Positions 34,935 to 44,084 of a stretch of 64,000 bases of DNA are shown in pieces. This DNA is from Bacilli bacterium. GTDB lineage: Bacteria > Bacillota_I > Bacilli_A > RF39 > UBA660. Below the pieces are notes generated by a model. That model had not been told where the DNA came from. It saw only the letters and a program-made list of their open reading frames with translations, and searched no databases. The stretch's first letter is position 1; each line of letters starts with the position of its first letter. The stretch lies in contig CAAGCO010000008.1 of NCBI GenBank assembly GCA_900768345.1, forward strand, positions 1 through 64,000. Direction: 5' to 3'. Both the position numbers and the translations under genes were made by a program.

Positions 34935-37488
34935 AAAGAAATACCCCCATTCCTACTACCATACAAGTAATACTAATTACTGTGTATAGTTTGCTCTCAT
35001 TAGCCATAGTGTTTGGCACTTCAACTATTTGTTCATTAGTTAAATTAGCTTTAACTATTTCTCCATTTTCTTTGATTTCAAACTCTACTATTTCCTCTGT
35101 TATTTGATAACCTGTTGCACTTTCTTTTTCAATAATATGTCCTTTCCCTATAAATAAATCTTTTATAGTAATTTGTCCATTTTCATCAGTAAGTCCAGAG
35201 AATATTAAAGTAGATTCTATTGTTCCATCTTCAAGTTCTTTATCTGAATAGATTTCTATTAAAGTATTAGGAATTGGTTTACCACTAACTAAATCTGTTT
35301 TAGTAAATTCTAAAGTTCCTTTTTTATAGTAGTTTTGTAATTCTACATCTTTAACTATTTCTTTTGTATATTGATCTTTATACTTTAATTCAAAAGTATA
35401 TATTTTTTCATCTAACACATGGTTATTATAAGTTGATTTTTCTTTTATATAGTATTTTCCTAACTCTAAATCTTCAATAACTGCTTTCCCATTGTTAGTA
35501 GTAACAGTTGTTATCAATTCATCTTTAGAATACTTTTTCTTACCACCAATATAAATATCTTCGTTTGCATAAAGTTCTAATTCTACTTCACTTAATAATA
35601 TCTTTTCGTATCCAAAAGTATTATTATCTATAATTAACTTTTCGCCATATTTAGTGATATTTAATTTTCCTTTAACTCTTTCATTTGCAAACTTAACTAC
35701 TAATAAAGCACCATAATCTTTATCAACTAGTATTTCACTACCTTCTCCAATATGTATTGGCATTGACTCACTATTCCAAACATAACCATCTAAAACTTGA
35801 TTTTCTACTTCTTCTAAAAGAAAATCTCCAACTAAATTAGCTGGTGTTATAATTACTCCATTTTCATCTGTTTCATATTCACATACTTTTTTAGCTGTTG
35901 GGTATGTTATTGTTTGACAAATATATTCACTAGTATTTGCATCTTTTATTTTAAACTTAATACCAGCTTTAGTAATTACTTCTCCTGTTTCTTTATCAGT
36001 TTTAATAACTTTTAACTTTGCTTCTATTGGAGCATTACTTAATAATTTATATATATTATTACCGGTATTCTCATTTACTTCTATCTCAAAATTCTCAACT
36101 TTCTCATAATTAGGAGTATTATTCTCTTGTGAAATAGTATATTTACCATAAGGTAGAGATGTTTTTGCATATCCATTTTCATCAGTTGTTATAGACTCAA
36201 CAAAACATCTATTGTTATTATTTTCAATACTTCTTAATAGTGGTCTAGGGTTACAATCATTTAAATAAATATTAAATGTTATATTAGGTTCTCCCTTTAA
36301 TATTCCTGTTGTTCCACTTGCAAATGTTTTAAATAAAGTAAAATCAGCTTTTATTACTCTTTCATAAACTTCTACATTAGCAAGTAAATTATCTTTATCT
36401 ACTATAAATGAATATTTATTTTTATCCAAAGTATATCCTTTACTAGGTGATAGTTCTTTTAGATAAAAATCTCCTAAACTAGGTAAATAATCACTTATAC
36501 CATATCCATTTTCATCAGTTGTAATCTCTCCTACCTTCTCATTATTCAAGTTGTATATTCCATATTTTGCACCACCAAGCGTGGCGTTTCCTTGAGGAAT
36601 ATTGTTTTTAGTTTCACTATCAACTTTATTGATTTCTACTTTCCCACCTACAGATTCTAGTTCTATGCTTTTTGGAATTGGATCAACATTTCCTACTCTC
36701 ATAACATTTTGCGAATGATTAGAATAATAAACGATTGGTGTAGATGACCAATATGACAATTTTTTCATCAATTTAACTTTAACATTTTCTGTTGAATTAG
36801 ATGTAATTGTTAAAGTGTTTCCATTTATACTAGCTACACCATTTTCTACTGATGAAATAGTAAATTGATTTAGTATTCCATTTGTATCAGTAAAATCCAT
36901 ACTTTTACCTATTGGTAATTTAACTCCATCAATATTGAAATTTGGTTTAGTATAATGTTTATTTAATAAATCTTCCATTTCTGCTATTTCACTAGCAAAT
37001 TTATTTGGCAAATCTTTACCATTTAATGTATCAGTAAATACAATTCTTGATGTTGGTACTGCTGTTCTCCAAATCATAACTTGAGTAATTACATACCACT
37101 TTTTCGCTGAATGATCATAACCATTCTCTTTGTATTGATAACCATAATATGCTAAAAGTGATATTCTTTGCCATTGTTCTTCTGTCATATTAAGATATAC
37201 TGCAAAATCACTTCTAGCTATCTTGTAATAAGGTAAGTTATTGTCTATATCCACGTAAGGTTGTAAACAATAAACAAACTTATTATCCTCACTTCTTCTT
37301 ATAAAAGCTCCTTGTTGATACTTAATGTATCCATCTTCTCTATATTTTCTAATATAGATATTTGCTATCTTTTCAGATGGCCAAATAGCTTGACCTTTAT
37401 ATTCTTCTGCATTTACTTTAGTAATACCGAAAAATATTGTTAAAAAAAGTATGCTAATCAAAGCATACATTATTCTTTTATTTTTCAT
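34906..37488 (-). CDS. Thioester-domain adhesin with Cna-B repeats and sortase signal
   Basis: An 860-residue surface protein. A signal peptide (IMYALISILFLTIFFGITKV) is followed by a thioester domain: Cys in FVYCLQPYVD near residue 67 and Gln in YVITQVMIW near 130 are the pair that forms the internal thioester in bacterial adhesins. Four or five Cna-B/prealbumin-like domains follow, for example GKVEINKVDSETKNNIP, GKLNITKYGEKL and GTLEFTKTDLVSGKPIPN. The C-terminus has the sorting signal EVPNTMAN, a hydrophobic segment (YTVISITCMVVGMGVFLYV) and KKNKKK. I set the start at 37488 because AAAGGAAAG precedes that ATG. It probably anchors donor to recipient or host surface. Confidence 0.9.
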   Translation of the reverse strand: MKNKRIMYALISILFLTIFFGITKVNAEEYKGQAIWPSEKIANIYIRKYREDGYIKYQQGAFIRRSEDNKFVYCLQPYVDIDNNLPYYKIARSDFAVYLNMTEEQWQRISLLAYYGYQYKENGYDHSAKKWYVITQVMIWRTAVPTSRIVFTDTLNGKDLPNKFASEIAEMEDLLNKHYTKPNFNIDGVKLPIGKSMDFTDTNGILNQFTISSVENGVASINGNTLTITSNSTENVKVKLMKKLSYWSSTPIVYYSNHSQNVMRVGNVDPIPKSIELESVGGKVEINKVDSETKNNIPQGNATLGGAKYGIYNLNNEKVGEITTDENGYGISDYLPSLGDFYLKELSPSKGYTLDKNKYSFIVDKDNLLANVEVYERVIKADFTLFKTFASGTTGILKGEPNITFNIYLNDCNPRPLLRSIENNNNRCFVESITTDENGYAKTSLPYGKYTISQENNTPNYEKVENFEIEVNENTGNNIYKLLSNAPIEAKLKVIKTDKETGEVITKAGIKFKIKDANTSEYICQTITYPTAKKVCEYETDENGVIITPANLVGDFLLEEVENQVLDGYVWNSESMPIHIGEGSEILVDKDYGALLVVKFANERVKGKLNITKYGEKLIIDNNTFGYEKILLSEVELELYANEDIYIGGKKKYSKDELITTVTTNNGKAVIEDLELGKYYIKEKSTYNNHVLDEKIYTFELKYKDQYTKEIVKDVELQNYYKKGTLEFTKTDLVSGKPIPNTLIEIYSDKELEDGTIESTLIFSGLTDENGQITIKDLFIGKGHIIEKESATGYQITEEIVEFEIKENGEIVKANLTNEQIVEVPNTMANESKLYTVISITCMVVGMGVFLYVSKKNKKK

Positions 37489-37516
37489 TTTTTTATCTTT
37501 CCTTTCTTTCTTCAAA

Positions 37517-37538
37517 ATAAAAAGACACTCGTGTGTCT
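37517..37538 (-). terminator. Terminator between the 188-residue gene and the adhesin
   Basis: On the minus strand AGACAC-ACGA-GTGTCT is followed by TTTTATTTT. The same 20-base sequence that ends it (37507-37526) is found at the terminator before mobC. Confidence 0.7.
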
Positions 37539-38103
37539 AAAATAATTTAATCATTTCTCCTAAATACCTACCAGATGCACTATTTATTGTAGAACAAGAA
37601 AACCCCATTTCACTTTCTTCCCCATATTTAATACAAGCATTGAAACAAGCTTCTTCACTTCCATATTTTTCAACAGGAAAATCTACTCTTGCCCAACTCC
37701 ACGCTGGTTTATTGTAGTATTCATCTTCTGTCATTCCAAGTTCTTCCCATGCTGTTATTTCTTTTTTTTCTTCTTGTTTTGGTTCTTTGATTACACTTTT
37801 TTCAACTTGTTTTTGTTTTGATTGAGTAGGTTTGTTTTCTTTTTGTTCATTATTTGTCTTTTGCTCTGGTATGTTTTTTTCTTTTTCAACAGTTTTTGTT
37901 GATAACTTTTCTTCTTCAAAATTGTTTTCTTCTGTTTTTTCTTCAATTTGAGTATCGTTTTTAACTTCCTTTTGTTCTTCATGCTCAATTTGATTTGTTT
38001 TGGCTGTATCTAGTTCTTTTACTGGTTTCCCATTAAAAGCACTTCCAAGTCCAACAACCAAACTCACAACTACAAAAGCTATAAAAATTCGTATTATTTT
38101 CAT
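37537..38103 (-). CDS. Anchored small protein with Glu/Lys-rich stalk
   Basis: A 188-residue protein: an N-terminal membrane segment (IIRIFIAFVVVSLVVGLG), a stalk of about 100 residues made almost only of Glu, Lys, Gln, Thr and Asn, and a C-terminal globular part of about 70 residues containing Trp-rich AWSWARVDFPVEKYGSEE and three cysteines (ACFNACIKYGEESEMGFSC). The stalk presumably spans the cell wall. It is transcribed from its own promoter ahead of the adhesin and sortase. I do not recognise the C-terminal domain; it may help contact or exclude other cells. Confidence 0.65.
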   Translation of the reverse strand: MKIIRIFIAFVVVSLVVGLGSAFNGKPVKELDTAKTNQIEHEEQKEVKNDTQIEEKTEENNFEEEKLSTKTVEKEKNIPEQKTNNEQKENKPTQSKQKQVEKSVIKEPKQEEKKEITAWEELGMTEDEYYNKPAWSWARVDFPVEKYGSEEACFNACIKYGEESEMGFSCSTINSASGRYLGEMIKLF

Positions 38104-38129
38104 CTCTCATCACTCCTCTTTTTTGTTTT

Positions 38130-38158
38130 ACTGTAGCATACTTTAACTATTTTGTCAT
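38130..38158 (-). promoter_or_regulatory. Putative promoter of the anchored-stalk gene
   Basis: On the minus strand ATGACA and TACAGT are separated by 17 bp, about 27 bp before the start codon. The rest of the 145-bp spacer to parB is AT-rich and contains AGTTAGTA twice, 15 bp apart (about 38178 and 38193), a possible operator. Confidence 0.35.
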
Positions 38159-38248
38159 ATCTACTAATTTTTTTTCAGTTAGTAATAATAGTTAGTATTA
38201 TTTTTAGGGGAGATTGTAAGAGGGGACTTTTTGTCAAAGATACTCCCA

Positions 38249-39220
38249 TTATCTTTCATTCTTTTCTTGCTCCCTCTTTTTTTGCAACCACCTCCCATAA
38301 AAACTTACTGCTTTAACAACATAATTTTCTCTTTCTTCATTAGTTGTAAGATTTGTTGGGAGTATATTATTTAGTTTGTCCATATTAACTTTTAGAGTTT
38401 GTATTTGATTAGGTTTTTCTTGTTCTAAAATAGTTTCCATATACTCTCTTGTAAGTTTATTATCTTTACTTAATCTCTTAAAATCTTGTGCTTGTGATAA
38501 TGATGGAGTACATACAAAACATTCCATAATATCTAAAAGTTCTTTTTGTTCTTCTTCTTTTAAATAAGATATTTCAACTGCTGGTCTAAATGCCATACTC
38601 GGAGATAATTTTAAAGCATCATTATCTACCATTTGAAGTATTTGTGGTATTAGTTCAGTTAGTCTTATATATCTAAAAACGGTTGCCCTGCTATCTTGAT
38701 TATCTTTTCCTATAAAGGAAGCACTATCTAACTTAGTATCCAATGGATACAAAGTTGTATCACTTCTTCTTCCTTGATGACTTAATGCTTCCATTTTTAA
38801 TTTATAAGCAAATGCTTTCTCACTTGGTAGTATCTTCTCTCTTTGTAAATTACTATCAACCATTATGATAGTTGCCTCATCATCAGTTAATTCTCTAACA
38901 ATACATGGTATTGTTTCTAGTCCTGCTAACTCACTTGCAAACTTTCTTCTATGACCAGAAATCATTTCATATTTTCCATTTTCTTTTGGTCTTACTAATG
39001 TTGGTACTAATACTCCATTTTCACTAATACTTTCTACCATTTGTTTCATATCTTCATTATCAATTACTTTAAATGGGTGTTTAGGAAAGTCATCAATATC
39101 ATTTAAACTTATATTTACTACTTTTTCTTTTAATTTATCATCTCTCTGCTCTTGTGTTGAAAACAAATCATCATCTAGATAAATCTTTGGTAGAGGCATT
39201 TTTGTTTCTTTCTTTACCAT
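38249..39220 (-). CDS. parB: ParB-family partition protein
   Basis: A 323-residue ParB. The ParB/Srx nuclease-like fold spans about residues 35-125 with GKYEMISGHRRKFASELAGL as the CTP-binding arginine motif, followed by EKILPSEKAFAYKLKMEAL and a helix-turn-helix region, then a C-terminal dimerisation part. It loads onto a parS site and works with ParA to stabilise the element, probably while it exists as a circle. It overlaps parA by 50 bp; its own GGAGG site lies inside parA. I found no canonical TGTTTCACGTGAAACA-like parS in the neighbourhood. Confidence 0.92.
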   Translation of the reverse strand: MVKKETKMPLPKIYLDDDLFSTQEQRDDKLKEKVVNISLNDIDDFPKHPFKVIDNEDMKQMVESISENGVLVPTLVRPKENGKYEMISGHRRKFASELAGLETIPCIVRELTDDEATIIMVDSNLQREKILPSEKAFAYKLKMEALSHQGRRSDTTLYPLDTKLDSASFIGKDNQDSRATVFRYIRLTELIPQILQMVDNDALKLSPSMAFRPAVEISYLKEEEQKELLDIMECFVCTPSLSQAQDFKRLSKDNKLTREYMETILEQEKPNQIQTLKVNMDKLNNILPTNLTTNEERENYVVKAVSFYGRWLQKKREQEKNER

Positions 39221-40001
39221 TCTCCATTACCTCCTTCGCAAATAAGGTATATGAATCTGCTACCTTACTATTTTTATCATAAGAGAAAATACTTTCTCCA
39301 TGAGATGTTGACTTTGCTACATTTACTGCCATAGGTATTTGAGTATTATATATCTTTACTTTACTCCCATAACTTTCTTGAAGTTCATATCTTACTTGAT
39401 TAGGTAAAGTTGTTCTCTTATCTACCAGTGTAAGCAAAACACCATCAACCATCAAGTTTGGATTTATTTGTTTTCTTACTCTTGAGATTGTTTGTAAAAA
39501 TTGTCCCATACCTTTTGCAGCTAAAAACTGTGTTTGTACTGGAATAATTACTTTATCTGCACAAGCAAGAGCATTTATTGTTATCATACCTAAACTGGGC
39601 ATACAATCTATTAGTATATAATCATATTTATCTTTATATTTAGATAATGTATTTCTCATAACACTTTCTCTACTCATTACATTAACAAGTCCTACTTCTA
39701 ATTGTGACAAGTCTAAATTAGATGGTATTAAATCTACATCTTCATTATGATGTAATATTACTTCTTCTATATTTATATAATCATCTCTAATAGTAGAACT
39801 CATTACATCTGCTAATGTAGTTTGTATTTTATCTAAATCATTCCAACCCATACAAGTAGTTAAATCTCCCTGTGGATCGGCATCTACTAGTAATACTTTT
39901 TTTCCTCTTCTTGCTAATGCTACACCCAAATTAAAAGTGGTAGTTGTTTTACCAACTCCACCTTTTTGGTTTGCAATAGCATATATCTTACAATTATCCA
40001 C
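39171..40001 (-). CDS. parA: ParA-family partition ATPase
   Basis: A 276-residue ParA/Soj ATPase. The deviant Walker A KGGVGKTTTTFNLGVA is at residues 14-29, the Walker A' loop VLLVDADPQGDLTTCMG at 38-54, and the Walker B strand DYILIDCMPSLGMITINA near 130. The start is GTG at 40001 behind AAAGGAGAG. It overlaps parB by 50 bp and lies between the integrase and ParB. Partition genes on ICEs protect the excised circular form from loss. Confidence 0.95.
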   Translation of the reverse strand: MDNCKIYAIANQKGGVGKTTTTFNLGVALARRGKKVLLVDADPQGDLTTCMGWNDLDKIQTTLADVMSSTIRDDYINIEEVILHHNEDVDLIPSNLDLSQLEVGLVNVMSRESVMRNTLSKYKDKYDYILIDCMPSLGMITINALACADKVIIPVQTQFLAAKGMGQFLQTISRVRKQINPNLMVDGVLLTLVDKRTTLPNQVRYELQESYGSKVKIYNTQIPMAVNVAKSTSHGESIFSYDKNSKVADSYTLFAKEVMENGKERNKNASTKDLSR

Positions 40002-40027
40002 TTTTTCTCTCCTTTCTTTTATGTTAA

Positions 40028-41305
40028 TTATGCTAAATTAAGTCCTATACTTTCAAACTTTTCTACTGTATCTGATTCCATTTTAGTAGTAACCTTTACA
40101 TAAATCTCATAAGTTGTTCTTATATTGCTATGTCCTAATCTTTTTGATACTGCTTTAATATCGGCACCTGCTTCAATCAATCTTGTTGCATGAGTATCTC
40201 TAAAATCATGAAATCTACATGGAATACCTAATTCATAATGAATTACTTTAAATGGATATTTACAACTATCAGTACCTTCAAAGACTCCATTCTTTTTTAA
40301 AAAGACTAACTTTACTTCTTCTAATGGAACTTCTAATTCTGCATAAGCATTTATTATCTTTATTTCTGGTTTATTATTATAAGGATTATTTACAATTTTC
40401 TTATAATGTTTCATATAAGTATCTCCATAATCTTTTCTATTCTGTATTTGTTCTTCTTTATATTTTTTTAAAGCTTTCAATAAAGTATCTCCAATTTCAA
40501 TAGTTCTATAACTTCCTTTTGTTTTACAAGTACCAAAATACCAAACCGTTGTAGAATTTCCACTTATTAGTCTTTTCTTTGTTCCACCTGCTTGATTTTT
40601 CTTTAAAATATTTTTATTAACTGTTATAGTTCTTTTTACAAAATCAATATCATCCCAAGTTAACCCAAAAACTTCAGATACTCTCAATCCCGTATAATAA
40701 GCAGTTAAAAATGCATAATATACACAAGGATTATTAGAAAATCTTTCTAATATTTTTTCTACTTCCTCATTTGATAATATATAAACAGGATCACTGTCAG
40801 GTATATCATATTTTGGTAGTCTTACCTTTAATGATGGGTTTACTTTAATAAATCCAACAACATCGGTTGCATATCCCAGCGAACCTTTTAAAACTTTCAA
40901 TATGTTTTTTAGAAAATTCTTTGAAAATCCTTTTTCTAAATATATATTGTTTATAAACTCTTGAATAACTGATGTTGTTAGTTGAGATAACATATAGAAA
41001 CCTAATTTAGGTTTTATATGATTTTTTATAATATTTTGATATGCCTGAATTGTGTGATACTTTAAGTTTATTTCACAATGCTCTTTCATCCAATAATCTA
41101 AATAATCACTATAAGACATTTTGCTTGGTTCTATACAGTGTCCCACATTTATATATTCATTATATGCCTTTACTCCTGCCTCAATAGCTTCTGATTTTGT
41201 TCTAAATCCTGACTTGTTTTTATATTTTCTTTTACCATCAATAGATGCTATCGCAAATTGATATTGATATACCTTTCCCCTTTTTTGAACATAAACATTT
41301 CCCAT
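40028..41305 (-). CDS. int: Tyrosine integrase of the ICE
   Basis: A 425-residue phage-type tyrosine recombinase. The N-terminal arm-binding domain starts at VYVQKRGKVYQYQFAIA; a SAM-like core-binding domain covers about 60-160. The catalytic residues are visible: Arg in TGLRVSEVFGLTWDD, His-x-x-Arg in HDFRDTHATRLIEAG near residue 365, His in LGHSNIRTT and the nucleophile Tyr in TTYEIYVKV near 400. I set the start at ATG 41305 because GGAGG sits 8 bases upstream; a GTG at 41320 is in frame but precedes that site. Arm-type sites lie directly upstream. No excisionase gene is recognisable. Confidence 0.93.
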   Translation of the reverse strand: MGNVYVQKRGKVYQYQFAIASIDGKRKYKNKSGFRTKSEAIEAGVKAYNEYINVGHCIEPSKMSYSDYLDYWMKEHCEINLKYHTIQAYQNIIKNHIKPKLGFYMLSQLTTSVIQEFINNIYLEKGFSKNFLKNILKVLKGSLGYATDVVGFIKVNPSLKVRLPKYDIPDSDPVYILSNEEVEKILERFSNNPCVYYAFLTAYYTGLRVSEVFGLTWDDIDFVKRTITVNKNILKKNQAGGTKKRLISGNSTTVWYFGTCKTKGSYRTIEIGDTLLKALKKYKEEQIQNRKDYGDTYMKHYKKIVNNPYNNKPEIKIINAYAELEVPLEEVKLVFLKKNGVFEGTDSCKYPFKVIHYELGIPCRFHDFRDTHATRLIEAGADIKAVSKRLGHSNIRTTYEIYVKVTTKMESDTVEKFESIGLNLA

Positions 41306-41340
41306 AATTTTTTCCTCCACTAATTGCTTAGCAAATGAAA

Positions 41341-41365
41341 AAATACCAGCAAATTGCTAGTATTT
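41341..41365. terminator. Hairpin between the integrase gene and the right-end sites
   Basis: AAATAC-AGC paired with GCT-GTATTT (two-base mismatch) around an AAATT loop. T runs exist on both sides, so it could end transcription entering from secA or act as an attenuator ahead of the integrase gene. Confidence 0.5.
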
Positions 41366-41370
41366 ATTTT

Positions 41371-41466
41371 GTTTGTAAAAATGTTTGTAAATTTTTTTCC
41401 TTATTTTATAAGGGTTTGAGGACTATTTTACAAACATTTTGTAATTTTTACAAACAATTTACAAAC
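41371..41466. repeat. Array of five TTTACAAAC arm-type integrase sites
   Basis: TTTACAAAC occurs directly at 41427-41435, 41447-41455 and 41458-41466 and inverted (GTTTGTAAA) at 41371-41379 and 41383-41391. Such clusters of short sites beside an integrase gene are typical arm-type binding sites for the N-terminal domain of tyrosine integrases. This is inferred from position and repetition. Confidence 0.6.
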
Positions 41467-41525
41467 ATTTGAGGTTTTTTCAACCTTTTTTTAGTCCTTT
41501 CAAATCTCGCAAACCCTTATTTTAT
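41399..41525. other. Right end of the ICE: core-like repeats next to secA (attR region)
   Basis: CCTTATTTTAT is found at 41399-41409 (there inside the palindrome CCTTATTTTATAAGG) and again at 41515-41525, three bases before the end of secA. CAAACCCTTA at 41510-41519 is inverted as TAAGGGTTTG at 41409-41418, and TAGTCC at 41492-41497 is inverted as GGACTA at 41420-41425. The crossover is probably at or beside one of the CCTTATTTTAT copies. Confidence 0.5.
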
Positions 41526-41528
41526 GGG

Positions 41529-44021
41529 CTATTTGCCACAGCACTGTTTGTACTTCTTACCACTTCCACATGGACATGGATCATTTCTACCAATCTTCTT
41601 TTCTGATTTCTTAGGTTGTTTCTTAGATGCCTTATCACCATCATTAGTTTGAATATTCTTTACTTCTTCTCTTTCAAGATTTTGTCTAACTTCTGCATTT
41701 AATAAGAATGTTGATATCTCAGCATTAATACTAGCCATCATATTATCAAACATTTGGAAACCTTCTAAAGCATAAACTTGAAGTGGATTATTTTGAGCAT
41801 AACCACGAAGTCCTACACCTTCTTTTAATTCTTCCATCGCATCTAATTGATCCATCCAATACTTATCAATTATTCTAAGTGATATAGATTTTTCAAAATC
41901 ATTTTGAATATCTTCAGGAACATCTTCCAACTTTTTATTATAGTCAGTAACAACTATATCATAAATATGATTAATTACTTCTTCAGTTGATTTTCCTTCA
42001 AAATCTTTCTTAGTTAATTTCTTTCTCTTAAGTAAATGAGCATTAAATTGTTCCATAATATTATCTATATCATTATCAGTTAAATAACCTTCTGGTTCAA
42101 TATGTGAATTTACTTGATTAGAAACAAATTCTTTAAATGTTTCAAGTACTCTATCACGAATACTATCTTGATCTAATATTTCATTACGTCTATTGTAAAT
42201 AATTTCTCTTTGTTTAGATATTACATTATCAAAATCTAATAATCCTTTACGTCTATCAAAGTTAAATCCTTCAACTTTCTTTTGGGCAGATTCTATATTT
42301 TTAGAAATCATTTTATTTGAAATTGCTTGATCATCTTTAATACCTAAACTTTCCATAATACTTTTCATCTTTTCAGAACCAAATTTAAGCATTAAATCAT
42401 CTTCCATTGATACGAAGAATCTAGTTGTTCCTGGATCTCCTTGACGTCCACTTCTACCACGCAATTGGTTATCAATACGTCTAGAATCATGTCTTTCAGT
42501 ACCTATTACATATAAACCACCAAGTTCACGAACGCCTTCGCCTAATTTAATATCGGTACCACGTCCAGCCATATTTGTTGCTATTGTTACGGCACCTTTT
42601 TTACCAGCATTTTCTATAATGTGAGCCTCACGTTCATGATTCTTAGCATTTAATAATTCATGTTTAATTCCAGCTTTAGTTAATAACTGGCTTATTATTT
42701 CACTTGTTTCTACTGAAGCAACACCAACTAATACTGGTCTTCCAGTTGAATGTATTTCCTTAACAGTTCTAACTATCGCAGCATATTTACCTTTAAGTGA
42801 TGAATAAATTAAATCAACTTGATCATCACGAATTACAGGCTTATTTGTTGGAATACATACAACATATGTATTATATATATTTTGAAATTCTTCTTCTTCT
42901 GTTTTAGCAGTACCAGTCATACCAGCAAGCTTATTATACATTCTAAATAAGTTTTGGAATGTAATAGTAGCTAAAGTTTTGGTTTCTTCATTAATCTTAA
43001 CTCCTTCTTTAGCTTCTAATGCTTGATGTAACCCTTCGCTAAATTGACGACCATGCATAAGTCTTCCTGTAAATGTATCAACTATAATTACTTGGTCATT
43101 CTCTACTACATAATCAACGTCTCTCTTGAATGCATAATTAGCAGCTAATGCTTTGTCTAAATTATGTACCATTACACTATTTTTAATATCATATAAGTTA
43201 TCTAAATGAAGCATTTTTTCAGCATGATGCACACCTTCTTCAGTAAGAGTAACCTTTTTAGTTTTTTCATCCACAACATAATCATCTATAGACAAATTCT
43301 TAGCCACCCTATCTGCTTCTTTATACACATTAGCACTCTTTGCTACACCACCACTAATAATTAACGGAGTACGAGCTTCATCGATTAATATTGAGTCAAC
43401 TTCATCTATAATAGCAAAGTTAAGTCCTCTTTGAGTTCTATTTTCTTTATGAACAACCATATTATCTCTTAAGTAATCAAAACCTAATTCATTATTAGTT
43501 GTATATGTTATATCAGCATTATATGCTTCCCTCTTCTCTTGAGGATTTTTATCTCTAGTATTAATTCCTACTGTTACACCTAATAAATCATATATTGGCC
43601 TCATCCATTCAGCATTACGAGTTGATAAGTATTCATTAGTTGTAATAACATGAACACCTTTTCCTTCTAATGCATTTAAGTATGCAGGAAGAACTGTTGT
43701 TAAAGTCTTACCTTCACCAGTTTTCATCTCAGCAATATTACCTCTATGAATAGCAATACCACCTATTACTTGTACTCTAAATGGTTTTTCACCTATAGCT
43801 CTAAAACAAGCTTCACGAGCAAGTGCTATAGCTTCTACTAATATATCATCAAGAGTTTCTCCATTTTGAATTCTCTTTTTAAATTCTTCTGTTTTAGCTT
43901 TAAATTCTATATCTTTAATTTTTTTCATTTCTTCATCTAAAGCTTCAACTTGATCAGCTAATTTATTTATCTTTTTAAGTTCTTTAGTTTCATAATCAAA
44001 TAAATTTTTAAATAAACTCAT
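41529..44021 (-). CDS. secA: SecA preprotein translocase ATPase
   Basis: An 830-residue motor that pushes preproteins through SecYEG. The Walker A EMKTGEGKTLTTVLPAYLN is at about residue 97, the DEVD box (FAIIDEVDSILIDEART) near 205, motif VI GRSGRQGDPGTTRFFVS near 515, and the C-terminus ends in the zinc-binding SEC-C motif CPCGSGKKYKQCCGK. The length is normal for a Firmicute SecA. It follows hpf on the same strand, the usual hpf-secA order. The ICE lies only a few bases beyond its stop codon, so its native terminator and downstream neighbour (commonly prfB) are displaced. Confidence 0.98.
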   Translation of the reverse strand: MSLFKNLFDYETKELKKINKLADQVEALDEEMKKIKDIEFKAKTEEFKKRIQNGETLDDILVEAIALAREACFRAIGEKPFRVQVIGGIAIHRGNIAEMKTGEGKTLTTVLPAYLNALEGKGVHVITTNEYLSTRNAEWMRPIYDLLGVTVGINTRDKNPQEKREAYNADITYTTNNELGFDYLRDNMVVHKENRTQRGLNFAIIDEVDSILIDEARTPLIISGGVAKSANVYKEADRVAKNLSIDDYVVDEKTKKVTLTEEGVHHAEKMLHLDNLYDIKNSVMVHNLDKALAANYAFKRDVDYVVENDQVIIVDTFTGRLMHGRQFSEGLHQALEAKEGVKINEETKTLATITFQNLFRMYNKLAGMTGTAKTEEEEFQNIYNTYVVCIPTNKPVIRDDQVDLIYSSLKGKYAAIVRTVKEIHSTGRPVLVGVASVETSEIISQLLTKAGIKHELLNAKNHEREAHIIENAGKKGAVTIATNMAGRGTDIKLGEGVRELGGLYVIGTERHDSRRIDNQLRGRSGRQGDPGTTRFFVSMEDDLMLKFGSEKMKSIMESLGIKDDQAISNKMISKNIESAQKKVEGFNFDRRKGLLDFDNVISKQREIIYNRRNEILDQDSIRDRVLETFKEFVSNQVNSHIEPEGYLTDNDIDNIMEQFNAHLLKRKKLTKKDFEGKSTEEVINHIYDIVVTDYNKKLEDVPEDIQNDFEKSISLRIIDKYWMDQLDAMEELKEGVGLRGYAQNNPLQVYALEGFQMFDNMMASINAEISTFLLNAEVRQNLEREEVKNIQTNDGDKASKKQPKKSEKKIGRNDPCPCGSGKKYKQCCGK

Positions 44022-44061
44022 GTCATCATCTCCATTAAAATTTATTATAACAAAGAAAAAA

Positions 44062-44084
44062 AGAAAAGTGAATATTACTTTTCT
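44062..44084 (-). terminator. Terminator after hpf
   Basis: On the minus strand AGAAAAGT/ACTTTTCT with a seven-base loop is followed by TTTTTTTC. It overlaps the hpf stop codon and reduces read-through into secA. Confidence 0.7.

Larger units (their letters stand above)
5546..41525. mobile_element. Tn1549-like integrative and conjugative element (left boundary uncertain)
   Basis: Almost every gene between about 6.6 and 41.3 kb is on the minus strand. Together they make a full conjugative set: tyrosine integrase, ParAB, giant helicase-methylase, Toprim protein, MobC, MOBP-type relaxase, PcfB, VirD4, Maff2-type membrane protein, VirB6-like protein, PrgI, VirB4 and CHAP peptidase. The right end is placed at the array of integrase-like sites between the integrase and secA. 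The left end lies somewhere between HU (5407) and the CHAP gene (6594). The XRE and 169-residue genes there could be element or host, and I found no matching attL. The start given here includes them. Confidence 0.7.

Noticed and set aside
41521..41580. The secA 3' end as a duplicated target sequence of the ICE
   Set aside because: The bases coding for the SecA end do not recur near the left side, so no duplication can be shown.
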